A DNA stretch of 64,000 nucleotides, from contig JAYKKT010000059.1 of the NCBI GenBank assembly GCA_036023115.1, positions 9,187,001-9,251,000 on the forward strand, in the 5' to 3' direction. The position numbers were made by a program, and so were the translations under genes. The notes under the pieces are model-generated. The model was not told the DNA's origin. It was given only the letters and a program-made list of their open reading frames with translations, and did not search any database. Shown here in pieces: positions 48,301-59,920 of this stretch (the stretch's first letter is position 1; every line of letters begins with the position of its first letter). Source of the DNA: Brasenia schreberi (Eukaryota; Streptophyta; Magnoliopsida; Nymphaeales; Cabombaceae).

Positions 48301-51300
48301 TAGATATCACACGTGTAACTCCACCCATGTAAGGGATCATCCTTGCATTCCCGGTCTCAAGCCCGGATAAAGGAGGAGGGTTGTGTTAGGCTTTCGACAG
48401 CCAGCGTAAAACTTCGTCGGATTTTTACAACATGGATTACAAAAATTATGAGCATTGCTTTGAGGCGTCCCCGCCTAGCGACGTGCTGCAAAGCCCGAAA
48501 GCAGTAAGAAGTAAGTAAGGGCCACTACATTTTCGCCCGAATGTAGTGAATCAATTGCAGAGAGGGTTCCCACATCATGGACGAGTGTGGGTAAAGAAGT
48601 TAGTCCCGCTACATTGTCGTCCGAATGCAGTGAAAAATTTTCAGAGAGGGTCTCCGCATTTTGATTATGGACGGATGCGGGAGTAAGGAAGCTAGTCCTA
48701 GATAATAAGATTCGTATTGGTTCCTTGAATATCGGAACATTATCGGGTAAGCTAATGAAGGTGGTAGATACTATAATTCGGAGAAAGATTTATATTCTAT
48801 GTTTACAAGAGACAAAATGGGTTAGAGAAAAAGCAAAGGAAATAGAGGATACAGGTTTTAAATTATGGTACTCAGGTAAAAAAAAGGCTCGAAACGGAGT
48901 TGGTATTATCATAAATAAAGATTTAAAGGAGAGTGTAGTAGACATATAACGATATGGTGACCGAATCATGACATTGAAATTAATGTTAGGAGCAGAGGTT
49001 TTGAATATAGTTTGTGCTTACGCACCCCAAGTAGGACTAGAAGATAGTATAAAGACAGTTTTTTGGGAAGAGCTAGATAAGGTGTTTTCAAAAGATTCTA
49101 CAAAGGGAGATGATTTGTTTAAGAGGAGATTTAAATGGACATGTCGGTAAAGAGGCATTAGGATATCAAGGGATTCATGGAAACTTTGGTTTTGGGGATA
49201 TAAACGAGGAAGGTAGGGAGATTTTAAATTTTGCTATGGCATTTGATCTCTTTATAGTCAATACAATCTTCAAAAAACGAGATGAACATTTAATTACTTA
49301 TAAGAGTGGCTTATCACAAACACAAATTGATTACTTTATTTGTAGAAAAAAAGATAGAGCGTGTTATAAAGATTGCAAGGTAATTCCAGGAAAAAGCTTA
49401 ACCACCCAACATTGACTTTTAGTTATGGATTTACAAATAAAAAAATGGACAAAGAAGAAAAGAGTGCATCGAGCTATTCGGACTAAATGGTGGAACCTCA
49501 AAAGCGAGAAAGAAGATATATTTAAACAGAAAGTCCTTCAAGGGGATGTTTGGAATTATGTTGGCACACCCGTGATATGTGGAACAATATGGCTATACAT
49601 ATTAGGAAAGTGGCGAAAGATTTGTTAGGGGTATCTAAGGGAGGTGTACTGGCACAAAAAGAAGCTTGGTGGTAGAGTGAAGTAGTACAAAATAAAATCA
49701 AGGCAAAGAGGGCATGTTACAAATTACATTATGCTAAGAAAACTAGTGAAACTTTAGAAGCTTATAAGAAAGCAAAGAAGGAAGCGAAAAAGGCCGTTAA
49801 TGAAGCAAAAGCTAAAATTTAAGAGGATTTATATAAAAAAACTCAACTCGAAAGAGGGTGAAAGAGATATTTTTAGGATAGCTAGGGCTAGAGATAAGAA
49901 AACTAAAGATCTTAATTATGTTAGATGCATCAAAGACGAGGATGAAAAAATTATAGTGGCAAATGATGATATAAGAAATAGATGGAAAAACTATTTTTAT
50001 AAGCTTTTTAATGAAAATAAAGATGTTAGTATTAACTTAGGAGAGTTAGCCAAATCAGAAAAGTATATAAACCACAATTTCTACCGATGTATTCAAAAGA
50101 ATGAAGTCAAAGAGGCTCTTAAACATATGAAGGGTGGTAAATCGGTAGGACCGGATAATATTCCTATAAAAGTTTGGAAAATACTAGGAGAATTAGGAAT
50201 CCCTTGGCTCACAAGACTATTTAATGAAATATGAAAAAACCAAAAGATGCCCGAGGAATGGAGAGCAAGTACACTTATACCCATATATAAGAACAAGGGA
50301 GACATTCAAAATTGTGCGAATTATCAAGGTATCAAGTTAATGAGTCATATTATGAAATTATGGGAAAGAATTATCGAACGTAGGTTAAGACAAGTATCAA
50401 GTACAACAGAGAACCAATTTGGATTTATGCCAGGTAGATCTACTATTGAAGCGATTCACCTTTTGAGACGTCTTATGGAACATTTTAGAGCAAAAAAGAA
50501 AGACCTTCACATGATATTTATTGATCTAGAAAAAGCTTATGATAGGCTACCGAGGGAGGTTCTTTGGAGAACTTTTGAAAAAAGAGGTATCCCATTGACA
50601 TATATTAACCTTATAAGAGATATGTATGATGGTGCAAAAACATGTGTGAGGACTCATGAAGGAACGACAGACTTCTTTGAAGTTAATATTGGGTTACATC
50701 AAGGATCAACTTTAAGTCCATACTTATTTATAATGGTGATTGATGAGTTAACAAAACATATTGAAGATGAAGTACCTTGGTGTATGTTATTTGCAGATGA
50801 CATTGTATTAGTGGAGGAGTCTAAGGAAAAAGTTAATAGAAAATTGGAACTATGGAGAGAAACATTAGAAAGCAAAGGCCTCCGACTTAGTAGAACAAAG
50901 ACAAAATATATGGAATGTAAGTTTGATCATTTGACTACTTACTTCAGAGGACATAGAAATTAAAATTGGCACACATTGCATTCTCCAAATGGAAAGTTTT
51001 AAATACCTAGGGTCAATTTTTCAGAGTGGTGGAAGAATTGATGGAGATGTTACACATAGAATTAATGCTAGTTGGTTAAAATGGAGAGAAGCATGAGGTA
51101 TTCTTTGTGATAAGAAGATACCATTAAAATTAAAACGTAAATATTATAGAGCAGCAATTAGGCCTGCCATGTTTTATGGTTCTGAGCGTTGGGCAGTTAA
51201 TCATCAACATGTACAAAAGATGTCTGTGACAGAAATGAAGATGTTGAGATGGATGAGTGGTCATACAAGAAAAGACCGTATACATAATGAGGTTATTAGA

Positions 51301-51618
51301 AACAAATTAGGAGTGGCACCAATAGAGGATAAAATGAGAGAACATCGTTTAAGATGGTTTGGACATATAGATAGAAGATCAAAAGAAGAACCTTTAAGAA
51401 GGTTAGAAAACCTAAATTTGGAAATTATTAAAAGAGGTAGAGGACGACCACAAAAGTGTTGGAAAGAAACAATAAAGAATGATCTAGCTTATTGGGAGTT
51501 AACTGCTAACATGACACACGATAGGGATCTGTGGAAACATAGAATCCATGTAGCCGACCCCGTCTAGTATGGGAAAAGGCTTAGTTGTTGTTGTTGTTGT
51601 TGTAGATATCACACGTGT
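48301..51618 (+). mobile_element. Full-length RTE LINE with perfect 16-base target duplication
   Basis: The element at 48317-51602 (3286 bases) is flanked by TAGATATCACACGTGT at 48301-48316 and 51603-51618. The layout is a leader to about 48690, then endonuclease from IRIGSLNIGTLSGKL with LCLQETKWV (Glu), [19 protein letters not shown], an RGDLNGHVG motif and [13 protein letters not shown] basic linker follows. The RT has [62 protein letters not shown] and [12 protein letters not shown]. The C-terminal region is [19 protein letters not shown] to the end at 51567, and the tail is (TTG)n at 51582-51602. RT catalytic Asps are intact, but stops at about 48946, 49412, 49673, 49819 and 50232 and frameshifts near 49110 and 49570 kill it. 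Confidence 0.92.
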
Positions 51619-52110
51619 TGGTTTGGCTAACGGAGATCGACAAAATACAACTAAAATAAAATGTAAATTATTCTAAATGTATGAGTTACATAATTAACCA
51701 TTGAGTTTGCATAAACAACATGAGATGAAGATGTTAAGAGGGAAACTTGTATACACGGCAATGGTGATGTGAAATACAAGTGTGCCTCATCCCAAAAGAA
51801 ATCCTTGGTCCGCCACTACACAGAATTGAGAAAAATTGAATGAAACACCGATCGAAATAGAATGAGAAAACATGCACATTTCAGATCCATGTGATGTCAA
51901 CAGTTCGAGTCAGAAAACAAGATTTTGCAACATCACTTGCATGTTACAAGTTCCCACAATCCCATTATGTAAGCCCAGTTTAGATTCCGACTTGAACCAG
52001 GAGTTCCGCTTAATGGCTATTTTCAGATCAGGTGCCGACAACCTAGCGTGACGCACATGTAGGATCCGCCACTGATAAACACACACACACACACACACAG
52101 AGCTCTGCAG
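51619..52110. other. Intergenic DNA with MITE-like ends and a (CA)n run
   Basis: GGTCCGCCACTAC near 51810 and GGATCCGCCACTG near 52063 resemble one end of the CAGTGGC hAT-like MITE family. Both are right ends, so no complete element is defined. A (CA)n run lies at 52079-52099. Confidence 0.35.
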
Positions 52111-52427
52111 GCAGACATGACTGGTTTCAGTTGTCTGGAATCATGAACCAAAACCAAATTGGATTGAAGCCGATTGTGCTTACTGTTTTGTAACGGTCAA
52201 TCTGGGTTGAACTAAAAATCAAATAAAAAATAGAAGCAATTTCAGAAAGATTTGTGGAGATCAGATTGAAACCCATGGTTTGAACCACTGGTTTCAGTTT
52301 TGGTCTAGTTCCAATCTCAAAAACCATGCCGTGCCCTTGGTTCAAATATGGGGTCCTAGTTCTTAGTTGTGGCCCGTTCAGGAACTGGTTCAAACCAGCG
52401 GAGCGGTTGCAAACTGGTCATGTCTAC
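52111..52427. mobile_element. Probable non-autonomous DNA element with GTAGACATGAC ends
   Basis: The left end GCAGACATGACTGGTTT and right end AAACTGGTCATGTCTAC form an imperfect inverted repeat about 17 bases long. No clear target duplication and no ORF are seen. Related sequences are near 2763 and 30415. Confidence 0.45.
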
Positions 52428-52438
52428 CCCAACAGCAG

Positions 52439-52892
52439 CCATTACCTGGGACGGCAATTGAGCTGGTTGGGGACGGGTATACATACGCGCAGACTCGACC
52501 CAAACCTTAACTAAGTGGATATAGGTTGGGGCTCTCTTTTTTCCAATTGATACAGACAAAAACAGATATATATAAGAGATGAAGGATGGTTCAAATTTTA
52601 AATTAAAAAAAAAAGTATATAATGCATATGTGTATTTTATTTATATAAATATTTTTAATTTTTAATTTTAATTTAAATAATATATGATTGAAATTTGTTT
52701 AAATTTACTAGAATTTAAGTGTGTTAATAAATACCAATTTCTCTCTTTCTCCCTTTCTATATAAAGAAGGTCGGGTACAGGTTGGGACAAATACCAGACC
52801 GGGTACGGATCGTGACATCCTATTACCTATACCCGGCCTGATCAGTTCCCGTTCGGATCGAGTCGGGTCAATATTACCATCCCTGCATTACC
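52439..52892. mobile_element. hAT-type MITE forming the LSM3 upstream region
   Basis: The element at 52447-52884 starts TGGGACGGCAATTGAGC and ends GTCAATATTACCATCCCT, inverted ends typical of plant hAT MITEs. Eight-base flanks CCATTACC (52439-52446) and GCATTACC (52885-52892) differ at one base. It contains CTATATAAAG at 52758-52767, a TATA-like sequence about 240 bases before the LSM3 start codon. Confidence 0.68.
52755..52770 (+). promoter_or_regulatory. Candidate TATA box for LSM3, inside a MITE
   Basis: TTCTATATAAAGAAGG fits a plant TATA box. Transcription starting 30 bases later would give a leader of about 210 bases that includes the GA repeat. No experimental support is available here. 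Confidence 0.3.
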
Positions 52893-52946
52893 CAATCAAA
52901 CCGGTTATGACGATAGGACCCGAACTGACCTCGCTTTACTTTGGCC

Positions 52947-52949
<3 letters not shown>

Positions 52950-53001
<52 letters not shown>
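52950..53001 (+). repeat. (GA)n microsatellite just before the LSM3 start codon
   Basis: About 26 GA units end two bases before ATG. GA/CT runs are frequent in plant 5' UTRs and can bind GAGA-binding BPC proteins. Here it is in the expected leader. Confidence 0.8.
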
Positions 53002-53002
<1 letters not shown>

Positions 53003-53003
53003 A

Positions 53004-53799
53004 ATGGCGAGTGAGGAGGAGAGCACGGTGAAGGAGCCTCTCGATCTCATCAGGCTCAGCCTAGACGAGCGAATCTACGTTAAGCTTCGGTCCGACAGAG
53101 AGCTCCGCGGGAAGCTTCATGTAACCCTCTTTATGATCGTTCTTTCTTTGCTCCTCCTCTTTCCATTCTCCTTTCTCTCTCGACGCTTTCTTATTGGTTT
53201 CAAACATGGTTTTCCATAGTTTAATGCTGTTTTATGCTTATATTTCTGCTTATTTTGATTCATCCTGTTCAAAACTTCATTTTTAGGTTTTCGGTAGAAG
53301 ATTTGTCCTTCTTGGACTTCTGAAGGGTTGTGTCAATTTTATCTGTTCTTTTGGGATCTTACAAAATCGATGACCTGAAATTGTGTTTTTTATCCGGTAT
53401 ATTACATGCCTTTTTCTTTTACTTTTGTTTGACGTCCGAATTCTTTCCAGATGGATTGGGATTGTTCCACCATGTTTCTTCTTCTTTTTCTTTGGTGGGA
53501 ATACTGGGGATGTGTACTGTTCGGGTTACAGCGCCCATTTTTCTATTTAGAGTACCGTAGCAAGATTTTGTGGCAAGGTTGTGATTTGGGTGGTCGTCAA
53601 TCTCTCGTTTTCTTCTTTTGTGATTGTAAGATCAACTAATGGTAGTAACCATCCATATTTACCTCACCAATCAGCATGAAGCTGTTGTGTTTTGTGGTTT
53701 CAGGCATACGATCAGCATCTGAATATGATTCTCGGGGACGTTGAAGAAGTTGTTACTACGGTAGAGATTGATGATGAAACCTATGAAGAAATTGTCAGG
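53004..53799 (+). CDS. LSM3: LSM3, U6 snRNA-associated Sm-like protein, exons 1-2 (partial)
   Basis: Exon 1 is 53004-53120 (39 codons, [20 protein letters not shown] then [19 protein letters not shown]) with donor CAT|GTAACC. Exon 2 is 53704-53799 (32 codons, [20 protein letters not shown] then [12 protein letters not shown]) with acceptor TTTCAG and donor AGG|GTATGT. LSM3 is part of the LSM2-8 ring that binds the U6 snRNA 3' end in splicing and of the cytoplasmic LSM1-7 ring in mRNA decay. Sm1 motif features are visible: the YVKL strand and the [11 protein letters not shown]-binding segment. The final exon of the family, carrying the Sm2 motif with RGDG and the last ~25 residues, was not found downstream. 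It is expected beyond 64000 across an intron over 10 kb long. Confidence 0.93.
53121..53703. other. LSM3 intron 1
   Basis: T-rich plant intron with GT and AG ends. No other feature is seen. Confidence 0.85.
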
Positions 53800-54936
53800 G
53801 TATGTTTAACCATCTTATCATTTCTGTTTTTTTATTCCTTTAAGGAAGTACAATAATTTGCGTGTTCGCTAGTTTGCATATGGATCTGAGACTTCCTTTT
53901 TCCTTGATTTGTAGGGTATGAAAGTTGTTCTTTTCTCCCTATTGAGATTCTCTATCTCATTCTCCATTTCGTCTCCCCTATTTGCATAAATAGCTATTCT
54001 CTTCTGTTATTGCTAACTTGGATGTCTTTCAATAACCTGTGAGCTTGCATATTAGGTGTATTCCACCCCGTTGCTACCTGGTTTACCATTCGTTTTCTGT
54101 TTTATGTCATTTATGATTGACTATCTTATACTGAATGCATGTACCAAGCTACTGTAAGAGCTGGAAGTCATTATTCTGAGTCTTTGACCATTCAATATCT
54201 GATATTTGAGCATTTCGGAACAACTTCTTACTTGAGAAACTTTTTTTGAATTTGAAAAGACTAACAATCGACCTTGCACTCTGTCATTCTTTTGCATGGT
54301 TCCCTGGTGAATTCGGTTGATGAATGGTCATAACAAGCTGGAAAGCCTGATGCATTTTGCAAACTAAAAAACTAGAAAGCTTATGTGAATGAAGGAAAGC
54401 AAAAGTTCATATTATTTTTTATTATAGTCACATATTTATGGACTAGGTTTCTCTCTCCTTTTGTTTTGTTTTTATTTCAGTTTTCCCATTATTTGGGAAA
54501 ACCTGCCTTTGCTTATCCCTCTTCAACCATTGTATTAGTGTCTTGCATGATGCTCTATGAGAAGTTTGTGCACCCCATGTCTCCAAGCTATCTGCAGCCC
54601 ACACTTCCCCTTATCATCTTAATAATATAAAAAGATGTAAAAACACGGTCAAGGTTAGGGTTTCTGGAACCAAAGACATCAGACAATAAATTTGACTTTA
54701 TGTTTTGGTATATCATTCACGAGGAGGCAAATCCACCTTCCCACACAACTCTCGTTTTTTATCACAAATACTGAACCTTTGGATTTCTATGGAAGTCTAC
54801 AAAACTGAAAACCGTTTTTAGTTTAGACAGTGAATTTAATCCATTAAATGTCATAAATGTTTTGAATCTTTGATAGTGTGTAGTACGCATAGCATAGTGT
54901 TCTTCACCATGCATTGCAAGTCCAATGCACTGATGA
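53800..54936. other. LSM3 intron 2, 5' part
   Basis: AT-rich intron sequence with no recognisable gene. The frame at 54385-54630 has no known domain. Confidence 0.6.
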
Positions 54937-55056
54937 GTTTGGAGCATTGTTATGCGTATCGCTCCGTATCGTATGGTATTGTGCGTATTGTATTGTATCA
55001 TGAGTAAAACACATTATCGTTAGATACAATGTATCATCACATATAGTGCGACACGG

Positions 55057-56286
55057 GCCGTATCTAGTGTTATTTGATGCATATTATATCGTGTATCATT
55101 TTGGTCCACGATACGTATCGTATCATATCGTTGCGTATCATAATTTAATACTAAAAATTTTAGTAAAAATCCAAAAAAATAGAAAAACAAAAAAAAATCT
55201 GATAATTGCAAAGAATTCATATAATGCAAAAGTTTAGTACATATTCATCGTTCACCATTCAACAATTAAAAAAGAATTACATATTTTGAAAGAAAAAATG
55301 AAATACATTTACATTTACATTTACATATTGTAATCAGGGTCATCAACTAAATAATCTTCATCTTCTCCTTGCTTAAGATCCTCACCATCTTCTACTTCAA
55401 AATCAAAATCTTCTTCCTTGATGATGTTGCGCTCCTTAAAAATCAATCCATGCAATGTCTTCTTCAGTTCGGAGTGCATTTTCTTCATTATCTTCCATAA
55501 TTTACTACTCTAATATATCAAAATTATCCAAACTTATTGGATCAAATTGGTTTTCTTCTCTATTTAACTTTTTTAATTGCCTACAAAAAAGAAAGATAAG
55601 TAATTAGTAAATAACATTAACAATTGAAGTCAAACAAAATATTGAATTGAATCTTTAAGTAGTAACTAATACAATATTACCTTTGTCGAAGCCGCATGTT
55701 ACAATGGATGAAAACTAAGTCATTGAGTCGCTTATGTTCCAACATGTTGCACTTTTTTGTGTAGATGTGTTCAAAGACACTCCAATTCCTTTTACAACCC
55801 GTTGCACTACACGTTTGGCTCTAAAACTTGAAAATAAAAGCACTTCATAAATTCTCATTTTTCACGTAACACTCAAATAGAGTCTCTCTAATCACTAATG
55901 CAATAAAAATCATATCCATGCACTTTATAACTTCATATTTTGTCATTAAAACAAAAAACACCATAAAACAACAATACAAAGAAAAAAATTCAAAAATCAC
56001 AAAAAAATATATCATAATCCGAGTTAGGAGCCTTGCATAGACGTCATAGAGTATTTTTTTCAAGCCTTAAACACCAAGGAGGGGGAGAGCCGCCGGAGGG
56101 AGCTTTGAGGAGCATTGGGGAGCCATGAACAAAAGTCATAATCCTGCAAAAAATGTGGGTTTCTATTTGGCCAGGAACCCCTGGCCGTATCGCACGATAC
56201 AACACGATACTTACGCTTATGTGATACTAAAGGTTGTATCGTATCGTGGCGTACCATGATGCGATATAGATAACATTGGTCGTATC
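55057..56286 (-). mobile_element. hAT family A, copy 3, keeps only leader and hATC end
   Basis: The element at 55065-56278 lies on the minus strand, flanked by GCCGTATC (55057-55064) and GTCGTATC (56279-56286). Its right part matches the 5' leader of copy 1. Its left part matches copy 1's 3' end (ATCTGATAATTGC, TTCATATAATG, TTTAGTACA). Between them the minus strand encodes the hATC dimerisation domain, GCKRNWSVFEHIYTKKCNML then HNDL-like NDLVFIHCNMRLRQR, near 55695-55800. An acidic tail (KEEDFDFEVEDGEDLKQGED) follows near 55350-55420. BED, DUF659 and core are deleted. Confidence 0.82.
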
Positions 56287-56970
56287 ACATGATATAGTTT
56301 GTTTCGTACGATACGTGCGATACACTCTTTTTAAATGTCAAAAATTATCATAATTATATAATTTATAATGATTGACCAACACCATATTCAAGGACTTGCT
56401 AGCAAATACTGTGTCCATTGTGAAATTATATACACTTTTTGCATGCAAAGCACATGAAAAACTTTTTAAAATACTGTAGTAAGTAACAATAATTGTATAT
56501 TTTTAGTACTGCAACTTTTTCTTCCTGATCTTGCTGATAAATGAAAGGCATCCAAGCTTATTCCCTCAAAATAATGTGAGCATGATGTAAAAGGGAGGTG
56601 TCAATAGCAATATGCATGACATTAGCATTAATCTCATTCTATACCAATGAAAGTGGAAATAAAATACTGAATATGGTACTTTATCTTTTAATTTGTAAAA
56701 TAAGATCAAAACCACAAGAGGACAATGGTTTTCAATGCATTTTTGGAAGTCAATGAATGTGACAATTTTAACAACGAAGTTTCCAAAATAATGTGATTCT
56801 TCTTTTTTAGTTATGAAATTTGTAATTTTAAAGAATATTTGCTACTTGTTTAGTTCTTATAATTTGAATTAATGTTAATATTTATCCAAATTTTTATTTA
56901 TAGGAATTTTTTAGAATTATTTTTATTTTTCTTGATTTTTTCTATTTTTATTTTTTAAATTTACGGTATG

Positions 56971-57745
56971 GTACGATACTAAGTCACACATACACTTCTA
57001 AGGGGTGGAGTGTCGACCCCGACACTGGTGCGACACCGACACCGATACCAACACCGTGTCGGTGCGGCATGTCAAAAAAAAAATTGTAATTTTTTTTTTT
57101 GTAACTCACGGATAAATGGGTCCGGATAATGAAGATTGATTTGTGTATTATGATGAAATTAATAGTTGTTTACCATTTATATGTTTTGCTTTAATATAAA
57201 GTTGTGTACTTACTATTGTAGCTTTATACAATATAAAGCTGCTTGAATGATTTTGGGTGCGAACAATTGGACTCCATATTGTAGCTTTATACAATATAAA
57301 GCTGCTTGAATGATTTTGGGTGCAAACAATTGGACTCCATACTGTATGCCTTTACACAGAATAATCTCTGTCACCAAACATATTTAAAGACCACGAACAT
57401 TGCCAGATCAATAGAACAGATGAGTATGACATCACTAGTGGATCCTAGCACAAATACTAGTATATGTTATATCCTACAAAAGATCTCGAAACTCTTTGAA
57501 TCCATAACTTGGATATTTTGCAGCTCGTAAAATCATTGTCATTTTCAGATCATTTTGAGGGAACTTGCTAATTGATACCTACGTGCACCCAAAATTAGCA
57601 AATACTAGTTGTATTATGATTGATTTATGTAGCTTGAATATTATATATAATGTATAATATTATATACCCTAGCCATGTCGCCGCACCCAAAATTTTTGAA
57701 ATTTGCCATATCCCGCACCCACACCCATGTGACATAGGTACAATA
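56971..57745 (+). mobile_element. Non-autonomous hAT family B derivative
   Basis: The element at 56979-57737 begins CTAAGTCACACATACAC and ends ACACCCATGTGACATAG, matching the ends of the large element at 59929-63796 in opposite orientation. Flanks GTACGATA (56971-56978) and GTACAATA (57738-57745) form an 8-base duplication with one mismatch. It shares the GTGTCGGTGC and CGACCCCGACAC subterminal motifs. A direct duplication of about 62 bases (near 57222-57283 and 57284-57345) lies inside. No transposase is present. Confidence 0.8.
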
Positions 57746-57803
57746 CACCTATGTCATGCAGAAAAATGATACATGATATGGTACAAACAACACTGGTTTG
57801 GAG

Positions 57804-59920
57804 GATATGCCCAAGGAATGAGCTTGAAAATGCTGTAACATTTCTTGCTGTTTCAGACAACTTTTAGTTGAAAATATTTGTTTATAATTTCAAAATATTG
57901 CGAAAATGATGGTGTCTCATAACTCTAAAACACTAGCGCTTCTTACCAACATGGTAGACATGACATGTCATTTTGAAATGGTTTCAGCTCTGAGTTTTAA
58001 GAATGGGTTCAAACACCAAGAAGAGGCATGCTGTAATGGCAGATTCAGCTCTGTAATGTTAGGTTTGGAGTTTGAGCACTTGAGGGGCACTGAGATATCT
58101 GTTTGGACTTTGGAAAGGTCTGCTTAAACCCAATTGCCAATAAAAAATTGGTGTTTCATGTTTAAACAAGTTTCATACTTTCAACAGTACTACTCACATG
58201 GTTGCCTCCTTTCTTGGTCCTACATGAGTCCACAGGCACTTGTGGATTTAGTGGCACGAGAAGTTTACATGGTTTGCTACTCAAAGGCTACTGGTTTGGT
58301 AGTTCATCAAGTTATGCAATAAGTAATTACAGAACGTCCTGTTCAGAAAAGAGTCAACGTTATGAGTCTACCCAACAATGAAAAGGAAGCTACGTATGCC
58401 AGCCAGTTACCACCTTTCCTTGGGATGCACAATTATATGGCCCATATGGAACCGTTCAACAGTTTTATTCAATTAAACATGCAGACCAGGATTTAACCAA
58501 ATTCAAGGATCACCAGTTCAAAATGCAACTATGCAGCCAGGTAATGTCTTTATGCAGTTGGTGAACAAGTGTTGTGTGCCACTTTCTCATTGCAGCAGTG
58601 AAGAAATTTCAGTAGATGGAATACCCCCAAACCAGTAGCCAGATCGAGAATGAAATAGTTTGCATATTATACTTGAACAGATAGACCCAGTCAACCATAA
58701 GACCATGAAAACCTCAAGGAGTGATTCAGTCACCCTCCTTAAAGAAGCCCTGCAGTGAAGAGGCCACCGACTGGGGATACTTGTCTCCTTAAGATTAAGC
58801 TAAACAAACACAATTTCATAGTCACCCATTTGGCCACAATTGCTAAGTGGGGAGTGGAAAAGCTTGGAAGGATCATCTACCAGGCTGGTTTCCCTCACAT
58901 GTATATACATGATTTTTTGCTAGATGATTACTGGTCACACTTTATAATTTATACATGATCTTTTGATAGGAGCATAACTGTTTAGGGGTCTGCTAACTTC
59001 ACTTTCCTTTAGGAAAAAAGTGGGAGATATCTCCCTTAACACTTATTGCCATAATCTAATTTAGCATTGTTATGCCTCTTAAATTCCTGAACATAACATT
59101 GTTTATTTTATATATATGAAGTCATATTCAGCATCCATGATATGGAGCCAAAACATTTTTCTATAAGATCTTAACATTCAATAACTTGTAAGTGCATTGA
59201 CTGCATTTACACAGGAACACACACATATATACATACATAAGAGAGAGAGAGAGAAGGTGATTAGATGTGCCCAACCCTGACAATGCATTCTCATGCCCAC
59301 CCTTTATTTTTCGGGAGCATAAGTGTGATATGCGTGTCCTTTATCTTTTTCAAAACACCCTGGTAACTTTCTAAATGATACTCATGCCCCCAAAAGTAAA
59401 AGATGTGCATGGCCACCATAAAACTTTGCTAAGTCTCAAGAAATGACATTTCCAAAGTGAATAACTTCAGCCTAACCCTTGTGAATTTGTTAATCTACTA
59501 TAAATTGTTGCTTTTTGTGTGAAAATTTCCACATTATTGGACTTTTGAGTATTTGCGGCAGCTAAATCTTTTTGTGTGCGTGTGTGACATTGCACCTTTT
59601 TGTTTCCTGGTACTTTTCCAGCTAAGATTTCTCCTTATTGTTTGCTTTTCTTCCCTTTAAAAAAACAGTAGCGTTCACAAAGCTATGTATTACAAATGTA
59701 TGTTAGGGTCTCAAATTACCTAGAGAACGGTCTAGGTGCTCAGGAGCCATGCCATGCGTTGCATGAGTTGTTGTGGCCCTTGTGAGTGTTCAATCATGAA
59801 ATTTTGAAATTCACTCACTGCCTTACATTTATCCTTTTTTGGCTCCTCTCCCTTCCTGTGTGTGCTTGGAAGAATCGCATCAGCCCATTTTTCTCAGATT
59901 GAAACTATAGTAAGTTTGAA
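57804..59920. other. LSM3 intron continued, with unassigned coding-like patches
   Basis: Frames at 57906-58127, 58134-58322 and 58755-58958 and a Gln- and Pro-containing patch at 58400-58560 (TFPWDAQLYGPYGTVQQF) look partly protein-like. I cannot name a family and they are broken by stops. 59280-59420 is a copy of the dispersed repeat seen at 38756-39095. (GA)n is at 59240-59254. Confidence 0.3.

Larger units (their letters stand above)
54937..57803 (+). mobile_element. hAT family A, copy 2, hosting two further hAT insertions
   Basis: The outer element at 54945-57795 has ends CATTGTTATGCGTATCG (decayed) and AACAACACTG. It is flanked by a perfect 8-base duplication GTTTGGAG at 54937-54944 and 57796-57803. 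Its own sequence is the two subterminal zones with CGTATCG motifs plus AT-rich filler; there is no transposase of its own. Inserted in it are family A copy 3 (55065-56278) and a family B derivative (56979-57737). Confidence 0.8.

Noticed and set aside
57838..57872. CTGTTTCAG|ACAACT as the start of LSM3 exon 3
   Set aside because: A good acceptor and ACAACT (Thr-Thr) fit the first two codons of the last exon in the family, but the next codons give Phe-Ser-stop instead of the conserved sequence. Probably chance.
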